Shown piece by piece: positions 8,256 to 16,477 of a DNA stretch of 32,387 nucleotides. This stretch comes from Eubacteriaceae bacterium. GTDB lineage: Bacteria > Bacillota > Clostridia > Lachnospirales > Lachnospiraceae. The notes beneath the pieces were generated by a model, which worked only from the letters and a program-made list of their open reading frames with translations, was not told the DNA's origin and did not search any database. Each line of letters begins with the position of its first letter. Positions within the stretch are counted from its first letter, which is position 1. The translations under genes were made by a program, and so were the position numbers. The stretch is taken from NCBI GenBank assembly GCA_910574915.1, contig CAJTCR010000058.1, positions 1 to 32,387 of the forward strand, read 5' to 3'.

Positions 8256-8386
8256 CTATGTTTCTCCCAAAAATTAATTACTCATCACCAGCGATCAATT
8301 TAATTTAATATTAAAGTTTTCATACTAATTTTGTCCGTCAAACCAAAAAATTTTCTTACTGAACAAGTCCGTGGCACAATAAGAAC

Positions 8387-8572
8387 TTATCCCATTAAAA
8401 TTTTTACAACTTGCTTTACATTCTCAAGCGTCAGACCAACTGTCTGGTCAGGTTTTACCTGAATTTCTTCTATGGTCAAATTTGGTGTTATTCCTTTTAT
8501 CGGCAAATCCTCTTTTTCTAATAACACCACTTTACAACTTTTTGAACATAAGATAACGTACAAGGCACTTTC
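8387..8572 (-). pseudogene. Unrecognised C-terminal ORF remnant
   Basis: An open frame without a good start encodes about 60 residues ending DQTVGLTLENVKQVVKILMG and containing VVLLEKEDLPIKG. The composition is protein-like (amphipathic beta then helix), but no upstream portion survives: the frame closes at a TGA just beyond 8572. I do not recognise the family. The stretch 8256-8733 otherwise holds no gene. Confidence 0.3.
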
Positions 8573-8733
8573 TCATGTATAATAAGTTTGCACACAAATT
8601 TATACGAAAGATGGTGACCCTGTACGTCAAATTTGTTATACAACGAAAATAATCTAATTGGTAGACTGTACCGTTATTTTTATATTTATTTTAGAACTTT
8701 TTCAATGCCAACTAAATGTGGCGGTAACAGACA

Positions 8734-8799
8734 ATGGCAAAGACGATTTTTGAGGAACTGGGCGGAAGATACGAGCGGCAAGGGGATTACTTAACTTAA
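8734..8799 (+). pseudogene. TnpV N-terminal fragment (copy 1)
   Basis: It encodes the first ~20 residues of a TnpV protein (MAKTIFEELGGRYERQGDYL), then stops. The complete copy at 8885 begins MKSIFEQLGGTYHEENGYL, so the relationship is plain. It is a deletion relic immediately upstream of the complete copy. With the C-terminal relic at 14990 it shows that TnpV modules were duplicated and recombined here. Confidence 0.7.
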
Positions 8800-8884
8800 A
8801 GATAGTATATACATACAGCCTGCTGACACATTGCTTGCAGATGCCCCGCAGAAACCAAACCATACAGAAAAGGAGTTTTTGCAT

Positions 8885-9256
8885 ATGAAGTCAATATTTG
8901 AACAGTTAGGCGGCACATATCATGAAGAAAATGGGTATCTTATTCCAGATTTAATATTACCCAACGAAGAAGAACAGCCGATAGGCACATGGGGACAGCG
9001 GCATCAGGATTATCTGAAACAGTACCACAAGGTTACATACACCAATCTTCTCACAAGTGGCAGACTGAACTCCTATCTAGCCGTCATTGACAGGCAGGCG
9101 CAGGAACGCTTTGAAAGGCTTATAGAGAGCATGAAACAGGCACAGGACATAACGGAACGGCTAAAGGAAGAAAATGCCATAGAGTGGACAGGCAAAATAA
9201 ATAATATAAGGGCTTGTGCGAGGGAAATTGTGAACGGAGAAATTATTTTTATATAA
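8885..9256 (+). CDS. tnpV: Transposon-encoded protein TnpV
   Basis: This 123-residue protein matches the TnpV family found in Tn4451-type and related clostridial mobilizable elements; I recognise the signature EEEQPIGTWGQRHQDYLKQY, then VTYTNLLTSGRLNSYLA, and the ending IRACAREIVNGEI. Its biochemical role is unknown. I chose ATG 8885 because AAAAGGAG lies 8 bases upstream and the 8734 paralogue starts at the equivalent position. A terminator follows at 9265. In Tn4451 relatives tnpV sits near the serine recombinase and cargo genes, and here the MocR/MATE pair is the adjacent cargo. Confidence 0.85.
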   Translation: MKSIFEQLGGTYHEENGYLIPDLILPNEEEQPIGTWGQRHQDYLKQYHKVTYTNLLTSGRLNSYLAVIDRQAQERFERLIESMKQAQDITERLKEENAIEWTGKINNIRACAREIVNGEIIFI

Positions 9257-9264
9257 TCAGAATT

Positions 9265-9297
9265 GGCGGCAGGGAATATAATTCTTTGCCGCCTTTC
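9265..9297 (+). terminator. Terminator after tnpV
   Basis: GGCGGCA (9265-9271) pairs with TGCCGCC (9287-9293), extended by GGAAT/ATTC inside, and is followed by TTTC. The same stem type follows the TnpV relic at 15248. Confidence 0.65.
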
Positions 9298-9308
9298 AAA
9301 TGGAGTAA

Positions 9309-10712
9309 CTATATTATGAAATTAGCTTGTGAAATATATTGCTGATTCTTATCCAGCAAATGTTTTAGGGTTTTCAGTCCTGTTTCCAATTGTTGTAAGG
9401 AATCAGGGGAACAGGTTGCAATTCTTATAGCTGTGGATTCAGCTTTGCCAACGGTAAAACGGTCAGAACAGAAGATATGAATGCCATTGTCTGTTGCCTG
9501 CATTTCCAACTGATAACCGTTATAATGGGCAGGCAGGGGCAGCCATTGGAAGAAGCTGTATTCATTCGGGCAGATGCTGTCTGGAAAGTATTTTTTATAT
9601 ATCCTGTTCCGTTCTTTTGCCTGTCTTTTTTTCTGCCCTATGATTCTGCCTGCATTGCCGCTTGCAATTAATTCGCTTATAATTTCTGCGTTAAGCAGCG
9701 GTATTTTCAAATTTACATTATTAGCCGTTTCAAGAAAGGTTTGTCTTAAGCAATCAGGGATAACCATATATGCGCATCTTAAGCCTGCTGAAAGTGATTT
9801 TGACAGGCTGTGCAGGTAAATGGTATTATCTGGTATCAATGTCTGAATCGGTTCTCCTGTATCATTTGCAATAAATCCATAAGCGTCATCTTCCATTAAA
9901 ATCAGATGGTATTGCTGTATGAGGCTGGCAATTTTCCTTTTTCGTTCCATTGACATGACAGTTCCTGTCGGATTATTGCAGGACGGCATTAGGAAGATTC
10001 CTTTTATATCCATTATCCTGCACTGCTTTTCCACTAGGTCGGGTATCATTCCATCCTCATCTGCGGCTACTGATATCAACTGGACATTTAACTGTCTGGC
10101 TAAGCCGATAAAATTGGAATAAGTGTAAGAATCAGTTAGGATTTTATCTCCAGAGTGGAAAAGAGCCAAAAATACAATCGTCAGGGCATTTTGAGTTCCT
10201 GCCGTCAGCATGATGTTTTCAGGCTCTGTTTCTATATGGAAAGATTTCAGCCATTTTATGGCGGTCTGTTTGTGCTTGTAAGATTCCGATATGCTGTCAA
10301 ATTCAAAAAGATACTGGGAAGTATTGCGTTGTATGGTTTTTTGCGCAATATCAGCGACAATCTTATTATACTGGTAAAAAGGTCTGATTATGCCCAGTTC
10401 TACGCACCCGTTATTTGCCTTATGTAAAAAAGGGATGGCGGCATTTGGGGATACAAATGTGCCTTGCCCTATATTGGCATAGATTAGCCCCTTATTTTCA
10501 CAAATCTTGAATGCACGGGTTATTGTGCTTAGGTTCAAATCAAGAAAGTCTGCTAATTCCCTTTGGGGCGGCAGTTTTGTATTTCCAGCCAGTTTGCCGC
10601 TTTGGATATCCTGTTCCAAAAGTTCCGCAATAGATATATAAATTGGTGATTTTAATTTTTCTTTATCGGGTATCCATGGCATTGGGTAATTTTCAAAAGA
10701 ATTAACTGGCAA
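9309..10712 (-). CDS. MocR-type GntR/aminotransferase fusion regulator
   Basis: This is a PLP-dependent transcription factor of 467 residues. It starts with a GntR winged-helix domain (KLPPQRELADFLDLNLSTITRAF, then GLIYANIGQGTFV). A fold-type I aminotransferase domain follows, with CNNPTGT and the PLP-binding lysine K305 in SLSKSLSAGLR. I chose the TTG at 10712 because GGGAGGG lies about 7 bases upstream; an internal ATG at 10682 lacks a site. Relatives such as PdxR, GabR and TauR sense PLP or amino compounds and bind repeats between divergent genes. Here it is divergent from the MATE gene, with a 12-bp inverted repeat between them, so it probably controls the transporter and itself. The effector is unknown. 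Confidence 0.9.
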   Translation of the reverse strand: MPVNSFENYPMPWIPDKEKLKSPIYISIAELLEQDIQSGKLAGNTKLPPQRELADFLDLNLSTITRAFKICENKGLIYANIGQGTFVSPNAAIPFLHKANNGCVELGIIRPFYQYNKIVADIAQKTIQRNTSQYLFEFDSISESYKHKQTAIKWLKSFHIETEPENIMLTAGTQNALTIVFLALFHSGDKILTDSYTYSNFIGLARQLNVQLISVAADEDGMIPDLVEKQCRIMDIKGIFLMPSCNNPTGTVMSMERKRKIASLIQQYHLILMEDDAYGFIANDTGEPIQTLIPDNTIYLHSLSKSLSAGLRCAYMVIPDCLRQTFLETANNVNLKIPLLNAEIISELIASGNAGRIIGQKKRQAKERNRIYKKYFPDSICPNEYSFFQWLPLPAHYNGYQLEMQATDNGIHIFCSDRFTVGKAESTAIRIATCSPDSLQQLETGLKTLKHLLDKNQQYISQANFII

Positions 10713-10741
10713 GCTTTTTCCCTCCCTGCTCAAAATTGTCT

Positions 10742-10801
10742 TACATACAATATTAGCATTGAAAACATACAAAGTCAAGAATATAATCTATATTGTATGT
10801 A
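10742..10801. promoter_or_regulatory. Inverted repeat between MocR regulator and MATE gene
   Basis: TACATACAATAT (10742-10753) and ATATTGTATGTA (10790-10801) are perfect reverse complements 36 bases apart. Another ACATACAA lies at 10766-10773 and TTGTGTGCAAACAA just after. MocR regulators bind repeated sites in divergent promoter regions, so these are probable binding sites for the 9309-10712 product. Confidence 0.55.
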
Positions 10802-10868
10802 TTGTGTGCAAACAATACCATGCAACAAAAAGGAATAAATTTTATTTTAGTAGGAAAGAGGTTACGAA

Positions 10869-12194
10869 ATGAAGGATTTAACGAGAGAACATGAGTTAAA
10901 GACAATATTTTTATTTTCACTGCCAATTTTGGTCGGCAATCTATTCCAGCAACTATATAATCTTGCGGATACGGTTATTGTAGGTAATTTTTTGGGGAAA
11001 GAATGTCTGGCGGCGGTAGGGTTCAGTTTTCAGATACACTATCTGCTGATTGCCCTTTCTATGGGCATTTCAATGGGGGCAAGCATATTGGTTTCACGTT
11101 ATTTTGGCAGTAAGGACATGGAATCTGCGAAAAAAGTTATGGATACGGGATTTGCTTTCTGCTTTTGCCTCAGTTTGATAATTGCTGCTTTGGGCATATG
11201 TTTTTCCTATCAGATTCTGCTTGTCTTCCGAGTGCCGTCCGCTTTGCTTGAAGCGGCTGACATATATCTTAAAATTATGTTTGTCGGCGTTATCCCCACG
11301 TTTGCATATAACGCGCTTACAAATATTCTTCGCGGGATGGGGGATTCAAAAACACCTACATATATTCTGATAGTGGCAGCGCTTCTGAATATTGTGCTTG
11401 ATATATTGTTCATTAAGGCATTCGGAATGGGTGTGGCAGGGGCGGCATTTGCGACTGTGTTATCGCAGCTTTTGTCATTTATCGTTTGTATGGTATATAT
11501 GAAAATACATTATCGCAGCTTGTTTATTAATGTATTGCATTTACAGTTTGACAAGGCAGAATTAAAAAAGAGCTTGAAGATAGGTACGCCCGCCATGATA
11601 CAGCAAGTATTTGTGAGTGTGGGATTTATGTCATTGCAGTTTCTGATTAATGGGTTTGGCACGGATTGCATGGCGGCATATACTGCCGCATCTAAGGTAG
11701 ATGCTTTTGCAGAAATGCCCGCCTTGAACTTAGGGCAGGCTATGACTAATTTTACTGCCCAGAATTTAGGGGCAAAAAGGAAAGACAGGGTATTGAAAGG
11801 CGGGAAATACGCATTGGTTATGGGGATTGCAGTATCAGCGTGTATTTCTGTTGTCATTGTATTGTTTCCGTCTGTATTTATATCAATATTCAATAGGGAT
11901 ACGTCTGTTTTAGATATTGGCAACAGCTATCTGAAGATTGTGCCTGCTTTTTATATTATCTTTGCAGCCATGCAGGTATTAAACGGATTGCTTTTGGGGT
12001 ATGGAAAATCATTTGTGCCGATGATTGCTTCCATATGTTCCCTGTGCTGTCTTCAAGTGCCTGTCGCTATTATTTTGTCTGGCACAAAGCTTGGTTATAA
12101 TGGAATTTGGATAGCCGCTCCAATCGGCTGGTTTGGAGGGCTATTAATCCGCGCAATTTATTTTTATCATGTCAGCAAAAAAGAAAAACAATAA
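10869..12194 (+). CDS. MATE-family multidrug efflux transporter
   Basis: This 441-residue membrane protein has about twelve helices in two similar halves. The N-half motif LPILVGNLFQQLYNLADTVI and GALT/NILRGMGDSKTP are typical of NorM/MepA/DinF-like MATE pumps (Na+ or H+ antiport of cationic drugs). Length is normal and no break is seen. AGGAAAGAGG precedes the ATG by about 8 bases. It is transcribed away from the MocR regulator. The pair sits between tnpV and the sigma-like gene, the position occupied by resistance cargo in related mobile elements. The substrate is unknown. Confidence 0.93.
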   Translation: MKDLTREHELKTIFLFSLPILVGNLFQQLYNLADTVIVGNFLGKECLAAVGFSFQIHYLLIALSMGISMGASILVSRYFGSKDMESAKKVMDTGFAFCFCLSLIIAALGICFSYQILLVFRVPSALLEAADIYLKIMFVGVIPTFAYNALTNILRGMGDSKTPTYILIVAALLNIVLDILFIKAFGMGVAGAAFATVLSQLLSFIVCMVYMKIHYRSLFINVLHLQFDKAELKKSLKIGTPAMIQQVFVSVGFMSLQFLINGFGTDCMAAYTAASKVDAFAEMPALNLGQAMTNFTAQNLGAKRKDRVLKGGKYALVMGIAVSACISVVIVLFPSVFISIFNRDTSVLDIGNSYLKIVPAFYIIFAAMQVLNGLLLGYGKSFVPMIASICSLCCLQVPVAIILSGTKLGYNGIWIAAPIGWFGGLLIRAIYFYHVSKKEKQ

Positions 12195-12229
12195 AAATAT
12201 ACATAAAGAATTTTACCAAACTTGAATCA

Positions 12230-12346
12230 ATGGATAAAAAATTAATGTGGCAATTTAAGCAACAGCTATCTGCAAAAAAACAAATTTGTGTTGAGGATAA
12301 AAAGAAGATGGATAGCTATTGCTTATTGCCTGCATTTCATTCATAG
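12230..12346 (+). CDS. Short hypothetical ORF after the MATE gene
   Basis: This 38-codon frame encodes a lysine-rich peptide (MDKKLMWQFKQQLSAKK). It has no good ribosome site and no recognised relative. It may be a remnant rather than a gene. It is listed because the stretch 12195-12780 otherwise holds only leader elements. Confidence 0.2.
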   Translation: MDKKLMWQFKQQLSAKKQICVEDKKKMDSYCLLPAFHS

Positions 12347-12419
12347 CATGGATGTTCACTATATAAAAAAACGGCGTGTGGTGGGCGGTATTGCTATGCC
12401 CTAAAAAACTTAACAGACA

Positions 12420-12456
12420 CTCTCCAGACCTGTTTTTGAAGTTTGGAGGGTTTTTT
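12420..12456 (+). terminator. Intrinsic terminator 1 in the sigma-gene leader
   Basis: CTCCAGAC (12420-12427) pairs with GTTTGGAG (12441-12448) with one G-T wobble, then GG and six T. It could end the MATE transcript or act as an attenuator of the sigma-like gene. Confidence 0.7.
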
Positions 12457-12629
12457 ATGTTCTTTTTTCGGGCGGTAATCTATCTGCTCATGCAACACAG
12501 AATTTATCCGTACATAGCATATCGGGGAATAGCAGGAAGCCAGTTAAAAAAATCCCTGCCCATGCAACGCTACTTCTTGCCATGCAACCAGAAGTATAAT
12601 CTCCACTTAACAGAATATGTATCTCCTAT

Positions 12630-12668
12630 AACCGTAGAGGTCACCGAGCCTTTGCGGTTTTTCTTTTG
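12630..12668 (+). terminator. Intrinsic terminator 2 in the sigma-gene leader
   Basis: AACCGTAGAGG (12630-12640) pairs with CCTTTGCGGTT (12649-12659) with two wobbles across an 8-base loop, followed by TTTCTTTT. It lies about 110 bases before the sigma-like gene. Three CATGCAAC copies (near 12489, 12560 and 12579) lie between the two terminators. Confidence 0.7.
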
Positions 12669-12780
12669 TCGTTTTTTATCGGAATGTGCCGCAGGGCTGT
12701 TTCTGCTGTTGGCTGCCGTTCGCCTCCTATCCAATCTGGTTTTTAGCATTTTCAAAAATTTCAGATTGGAGGAAAAAAGA

Positions 12781-13206
12781 ATGGCATACAACAACGGACG
12801 GGAGAACAGGAAATGGCTTATCTGGAAAGAAGCCGAGGAAAAAATATTACGGGAGCATGGAGTTGATGAAACCACCACCCCGCAAATCCGCACAGACGAC
12901 AGGGCAGACTTCAATTCCAACAGGCGGTTTTACCATTGGACAAGCGACTTTGGCGAATACCTTGAGGGAATGGCAGACAGGGAGCGGAATGCCGAGGTAA
13001 AGACCGTTGCTGATTTACTGGATGAGATTGAGGACGAAACTCTGTATCAGGCATTGCTTACGGTGGACAGGCGTACCCTGCAAATCATCCTGCTGAAAAT
13101 GCAGGGCTATTCCACAAAGGAAATTGCACCGCTTGTTGGATTGACAACAGGGGCTATTTATGCACGATTAGACCATCTGCGGAAAAAGTTGCGGAAGATT
13201 TTATAA
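12781..13206 (+). CDS. Sigma-70 region-4-like protein of a mobile element
   Basis: This 141-residue protein ends with a clear region-4-type helix-turn-helix (LLKMQGYSTKEIAPLVGLTTGAIYARLDHLRKKLRKIL). The N-terminal half (WKEAEEKILREHGVDE, then FYHWTSDFGEYLEGM) looks like the family found in clostridial integrative elements rather than a regular ECF region 2. GGAGG lies about 9 bases before ATG 12781. Such proteins are thought to drive transcription of the element's transfer or recombination genes; that role is inferred here. Two tandem terminators precede it, suggesting its expression is tightly limited. The mobilization genes follow. Confidence 0.75.
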   Translation: MAYNNGRENRKWLIWKEAEEKILREHGVDETTTPQIRTDDRADFNSNRRFYHWTSDFGEYLEGMADRERNAEVKTVADLLDEIEDETLYQALLTVDRRTLQIILLKMQGYSTKEIAPLVGLTTGAIYARLDHLRKKLRKIL

Positions 13207-13241
13207 CCAACTAATAAAGACAGCTTTTTGACGGGCTATTG

Positions 13242-13265
13242 GGTGGGGGATAAAATTCCCCCGCC
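13242..13265. other. GC-rich hairpin between the sigma-like gene and relaxase remnant
   Basis: GGTGGGGGA (13242-13250) and TCCCCCGCC (13257-13265) form a 9-bp stem with one wobble across TAAAAT. No T-run follows on either strand. It lies just before the point where the relaxase has lost its N-terminal part. Confidence 0.45.
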
Positions 13266-13334
13266 AAATTATAAAATTGATGTATAAAATTCCTGTCCAC
13301 AGGGAATACTAAAAAGTTTGCCCAAAATCTTGAC

Positions 13335-14297
13335 ATGGGTACAGCCGCTATGATATTCGGGAGCAAATATAATTACTCAAAATCCGAACAGAAACGGCTA
13401 AGGGAGGTGTCCGACCGCTTATGCCGAGAGTACAGTTTATCGGTGATTGAAAACCCCAAGAAAGCCCCTGCAAGACCGCTGTATCTGGACGAAAAAAGCG
13501 GAAAGCCGACACGGTACAACGTCTATCGGGAGGATTTAAGGGAAGCAATCAACGGGAACAGGGATTTACAGCACATGATGAAATACCTTACCGATAAAGG
13601 ATATGAGATTGATTTTTCGGGCAGCCATTGGAAAATGAAGCTGCCGCAGTACAGGCATTTCACAAGGTTAGACACGCTTGACGAACGGCTGACTCCCGAT
13701 TTCATACGGTCATGTTTAGGCTGGGCTTCCCGATATGGAAACTACAAAGCAAGGATTTCCTACTCCCCGCATATGCCAGAGCAGTATAAAAACGCATGGA
13801 AACCGCATCAGAAAACCACAGGGATTTTAGCGTTGTATTACCACTGGTGCTATCAGCTGGGGATATTCCCCAAAGGCACAGACTACAAGCCGGCAAGCCC
13901 GCTGATGAAAGAGGAGCTTCGGAAACTGGACGAGATTACCGCACAGGTAAGGTATATGTCAAAGCATAACATCTCTACCCTTTCCGACTTACACGCCGAC
14001 AGGGAGAAAAACCAGACCGAAATGAATAAACTGATTGACTACCGCCAGCACTTGCGGAACAAGGTACGCCGTGCCACACCAGCCGAAAAAGAAACACTCC
14101 GAGCCGAAAAGCAGGGCGTGACGGAGCAGATAACAGAGCTTAGGAAACGGCTGAAATATGCAGACGGGATTGAAAAACGCTCTGCCCATATCGACAACTG
14201 CTTAGACCAAATCCACGATACGATTGAAAACCAGCGGTTAAACCAACAGAAACAGCCAGTTAAAACAGACCGCAGGAGGGAGGAATCATTACGGTAA
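13335..14297 (+). pseudogene. Relaxase C-terminal portion lacking the catalytic domain
   Basis: The open frame encodes 320 residues that match the middle and C-terminal parts of Tn4451-type clostridial mobilization relaxases: YNYSKSEQKRLREVSDRLCREYSLSVI followed by the helical/coiled-coil tail. The N-terminal ~120-150 residues with the Tyr and HUH metal-binding histidines are absent, and the apparent ATG at 13335 has no ribosome site. The loss is best read as a deletion whose junction lies near 13330-13355. The frame is otherwise undamaged. The next small gene starts inside its last codons. It cannot nick DNA, although the tail could still bind something. Confidence 0.7.
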
Positions 14298-14503
14298 AAC
14301 AGCTATTTGACAGAATAATTAAGTCAGGAATCCAGCCAAAAGAGAAAGGAATCCCAACAGGGTATTTCATAGAAAAGGATGGGCAGACTTCTTTTGTCTG
14401 CGGCAAAAACATTATCCATCTTACAGAGCATTTCAGCGGGAAAAAACAGACCGTGGAAACGCTTGCGGAGAATGTCATGCGGTACGAGATGAAAAAACCA
14501 TAA
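14288..14503 (+). CDS. 71-residue small protein overlapping the relaxase end, likely ATT start
   Basis: A frame of 72 codons (ATT ACG GTA AAA CAG ...) overlaps the last codons of the relaxase remnant. It contains GIPTGYFIEKDGQTSFVCG and ends VMRYEMKKP. No ATG, GTG or TTG lies near its start, but AGGAGG at 14274-14279 is 8 bases before ATT 14288, an ideal spacing. ATT is a rare start codon. The protein resembles small conserved ORFs next to relaxases in clostridial elements; its function is unknown. Confidence 0.45.
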   Translation: MTVKQLFDRIIKSGIQPKEKGIPTGYFIEKDGQTSFVCGKNIIHLTEHFSGKKQTVETLAENVMRYEMKKP

Positions 14504-14523
14504 GAAGAATATTGTTGCAATGA

Positions 14524-14552
14524 TGGAAAAACGGCCTGCCCCATGCTATAAT
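14524..14552 (+). promoter_or_regulatory. Promoter of the serine recombinase
   Basis: TATAAT at 14547-14552 with TGGAAA at 14524-14529 and a 17-base spacer, about 60 bases before the GTG start of the recombinase. The -10 is perfect; the -35 matches four of six consensus bases. Confidence 0.5.
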
Positions 14553-14611
14553 AGATTCATGCAAGCAGTGTATTGTGGCGGGCTGTTTCCAAAGACAGGA
14601 GGTTAAAACAA

Positions 14612-14989
14612 GTGAAACAGCAGCAATACAATACAGCGTTATATATGCGTTTAAGCCGTGATGACGAGCTGGAAGGGGAAAGCGCAAGCATTTCCACGCA
14701 GAAACAAATACTCAGGGATTACGCAAATGAACAGGGATTTTTAGTCGTTAACGAGTATGTGGACGATGGATTTTCGGGTACAAATTTTGAAAGACCAAGC
14801 TTCAAACGCATGATTGAGGACATAGAGGACGGGAAAATCAACTGCGTTGTCACAAAGAATTTGTCAAGGCTTGGCAGGAACTATATCCTCACGGGGCAGT
14901 ACACGGAGCTTTATTTTCCGAGCAAGGGCGTAAGGTACATCGCAATCCATGACGGCGTTGACACGATAAGGGAGGACAACGACATCTGA
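14612..14989 (+). pseudogene. Large serine recombinase, N-terminal catalytic half only
   Basis: This is 125 residues of a TnpX-like serine recombinase. The catalytic Ser is in ALYMRLSRDDE; FSGTNFERPSFKRMI and KNLSRLGRNYI (catalytic Arg) follow. The GTG start lies 8 bases after AGGAGG. The frame ends at TGA 14987 immediately after REDNDI, where intact relatives continue for another ~400 residues with the DNA-binding recombinase and zinc-ribbon domains. The following DNA is the C-terminal half of a TnpV gene. The element can no longer excise by its own enzyme. Confidence 0.85.
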
Positions 14990-15233
14990 ATTATCTGAAA
15001 CAGTACCGCAAGGTTACATACACCAATCTTCTCACAAGCGGCAGGCTGAATACATACCTTGCCGACATCGACAAACAGGCACAGGAACGCTTTGAAAGGC
15101 TCATAGAGGGCATGAAGCAAGCACAGGGTCGGAACAGCTAAAGGCAAAAAACGCCTTAAAATAGGCAGGGAGAATGAATAACATAAGGGCGTGTGCAAGG
15201 GAGATTGTGAACGAAGAAATTATATACGCATAG
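14990..15233 (+). pseudogene. TnpV C-terminal fragment (copy 3)
   Basis: It begins in the middle of TnpV (YLKQYRKVTYTNLLTSG), runs to KQAQGRNS and stops near 15141. After a frameshift the normal C-terminus (NNIRACAREIVNEEIIYA) is readable to 15233. It starts exactly where the serine recombinase is cut, so it marks a deletion that joined the two genes. Confidence 0.75.
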
Positions 15234-15247
15234 GCAAGGCAACATGG

Positions 15248-15280
15248 CGGCAGAGGGTAAAAGCTCTGTCGTTTTCTTTT
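15248..15280 (+). terminator. Terminator after the TnpV relic
   Basis: CGGCAGAG (15248-15255) pairs with CTCTGTCG (15264-15271) with one wobble, followed by TTTTCTTTT. It is equivalent to the stem after the complete tnpV. Confidence 0.65.
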
Positions 15281-15371
15281 CGGATAGTTATAATGAATGT
15301 TCATATTTATCTACTTGATACAGTTCATTCAAGCGGCTATACTATATACGGTACGCAATAGGAGGTCAAAA

Positions 15372-15545
15372 ATGTTTGAATATATGACAGCACAGGAAGC
15401 CGCAGAAAAATGGAACGTATCGCTTAGGTGGGTGCAGCGGTTATGCAAAGAAAATCGTATTGAGGGAGCAATGAACATCAACCGTGTTTGGCTTATACCG
15501 ATAACTGCCGAGAAGCCTATTGATAGAAGAAAGAAGAAATCCTAA
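15372..15545 (+). CDS. Small helix-turn-helix (excisionase-like) protein
   Basis: This 57-residue protein has a MerR/excisionase-type wHTH: YMTAQEAAEKWNVSLRWVQRLCKENRIEGA, with a Trp/Pro-containing end (VWLIPITAEKP). AGGAGGT lies 7 bases before the ATG. Proteins of this size serve as excisionases or DNA-binding accessory factors in mobile elements and are also common at the head of small operons. It is followed by a small charged ORF and the AraC gene on the same strand, so it may be part of that unit. Confidence 0.75.
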   Translation: MFEYMTAQEAAEKWNVSLRWVQRLCKENRIEGAMNINRVWLIPITAEKPIDRRKKKS

Positions 15546-15565
15546 GTGAGTATTAAAGTTTCAGC

Positions 15566-15694
15566 ATGAATAAGGCAAACATAGAAAGGAAAGTTCAAAG
15601 TAGAGAACAAAAAGAAGCCGAAAAAGAACGACAATACGTTATGCGACAAGAAAAGAAAAAGCTAAGCATAGAGGGAGGTAACATCTATGAATAA
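15566..15694 (+). CDS. 42-residue charged peptide coupled to the AraC gene
   Basis: This very Lys/Glu/Arg-rich peptide (MNKANIERKVQSREQKEAE...) is probably a single long helix. Its last codons overlap the AraC start by 8 bases, and the AraC ribosome site (GAGGGAGG) lies inside it, so it may couple translation. I know no function for it. Confidence 0.45.
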   Translation: MNKANIERKVQSREQKEAEKERQYVMRQEKKKLSIEGGNIYE

Positions 15695-16448
15695 AATATA
15701 TTGGGATAGAGATAAAATCTCAATCATAACAGACCAAATTGAATCTGTCCCACATAAGCATTGGACAATGCAGTTATTTTTAAGCATAGAAAAAAATTTG
15801 GAGATAGGTGTAGAAGATAATAAAATTTCATGTAGATGTATTGTTATAAACCGCAACATATTACATAGTTTTTCAACAGGCAACAACATGTATTTTACTA
15901 TGATTATTGAGCCGACTTCAAGTTTAGCCATTCACTTGGAGGAACGAATGGGAGGAATGAAGTATTATATTTTTTATAATCAAGATATTGAATACATCCA
16001 AAATTTATTATTTTGCCTTATTGACAGCGATGGACTGAGAGAATATCGAGAGTTTATGATACAACTATATAAGTTCTTAGGGGTAAAGGAGCAAGTTAAA
16101 ATATATGATGATAGGGTTAAGGATTTGTTATACGAAATAGAACGGTGCAATTGCGATACACATTCGATTGCTTCTGTTTCTGATAAAGTGGCGTTGTCAC
16201 CAAGTAGACTGTCGCACTTATTTAAGGAACAGGTCGGAATGCCCTTAAAAAGCTATATTCAGTTTCATCAAATGCAAAGAGCCTTTTTCGCATTATTGAA
16301 TGGTAAAAGTATTACGGAGTCCGCAATGATAGCTGGTTTTGATACACCATCACATTTTGCAACGGTTACAAAAAAGATGATGGGAATGTCTGCGAGTATT
16401 TCTGTGAAGAATAGCGTTTTTTTGAAAGTTACAGAAGAAGTGAACTGA
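15687..16448 (+). CDS. AraC-family transcriptional regulator
   Basis: This 253-residue protein has a C-terminal double helix-turn-helix: ASVSDKVALSPSRLSHLFKEQVGMPLKSYIQFHQMQRAF, then SITESAMIAGFDTPSHFATVTKKMMG. The N-terminal ~140 residues look like a cupin-type sensing domain (starts with VPHKHWTMQLFLSI). The start is ATG 15687 behind GAGGGAGG. It heads a run of same-strand genes (transglutaminase-like, CPBP-like, Lnt-like), which it probably regulates. Its ligand is unknown. No damage is seen, in contrast to the two genes that follow. Confidence 0.88.
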   Translation: MNKIYWDRDKISIITDQIESVPHKHWTMQLFLSIEKNLEIGVEDNKISCRCIVINRNILHSFSTGNNMYFTMIIEPTSSLAIHLEERMGGMKYYIFYNQDIEYIQNLLFCLIDSDGLREYREFMIQLYKFLGVKEQVKIYDDRVKDLLYEIERCNCDTHSIASVSDKVALSPSRLSHLFKEQVGMPLKSYIQFHQMQRAFFALLNGKSITESAMIAGFDTPSHFATVTKKMMGMSASISVKNSVFLKVTEEVN

Positions 16449-16477
16449 TATAATTAAGCCAAACAGGAGGTTTAATT

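Noticed and set aside
12489..12590. CATGCAAC repeats as a possible CRISPR-like array
   Set aside because: Only three 8-base copies with unequal spacing and no cas genes.
12376..12780. Long upstream extension of the sigma-like gene to 12376
   Set aside because: The extension runs through two intrinsic terminators and has non-protein-like composition; ATG 12781 has a proper ribosome site.
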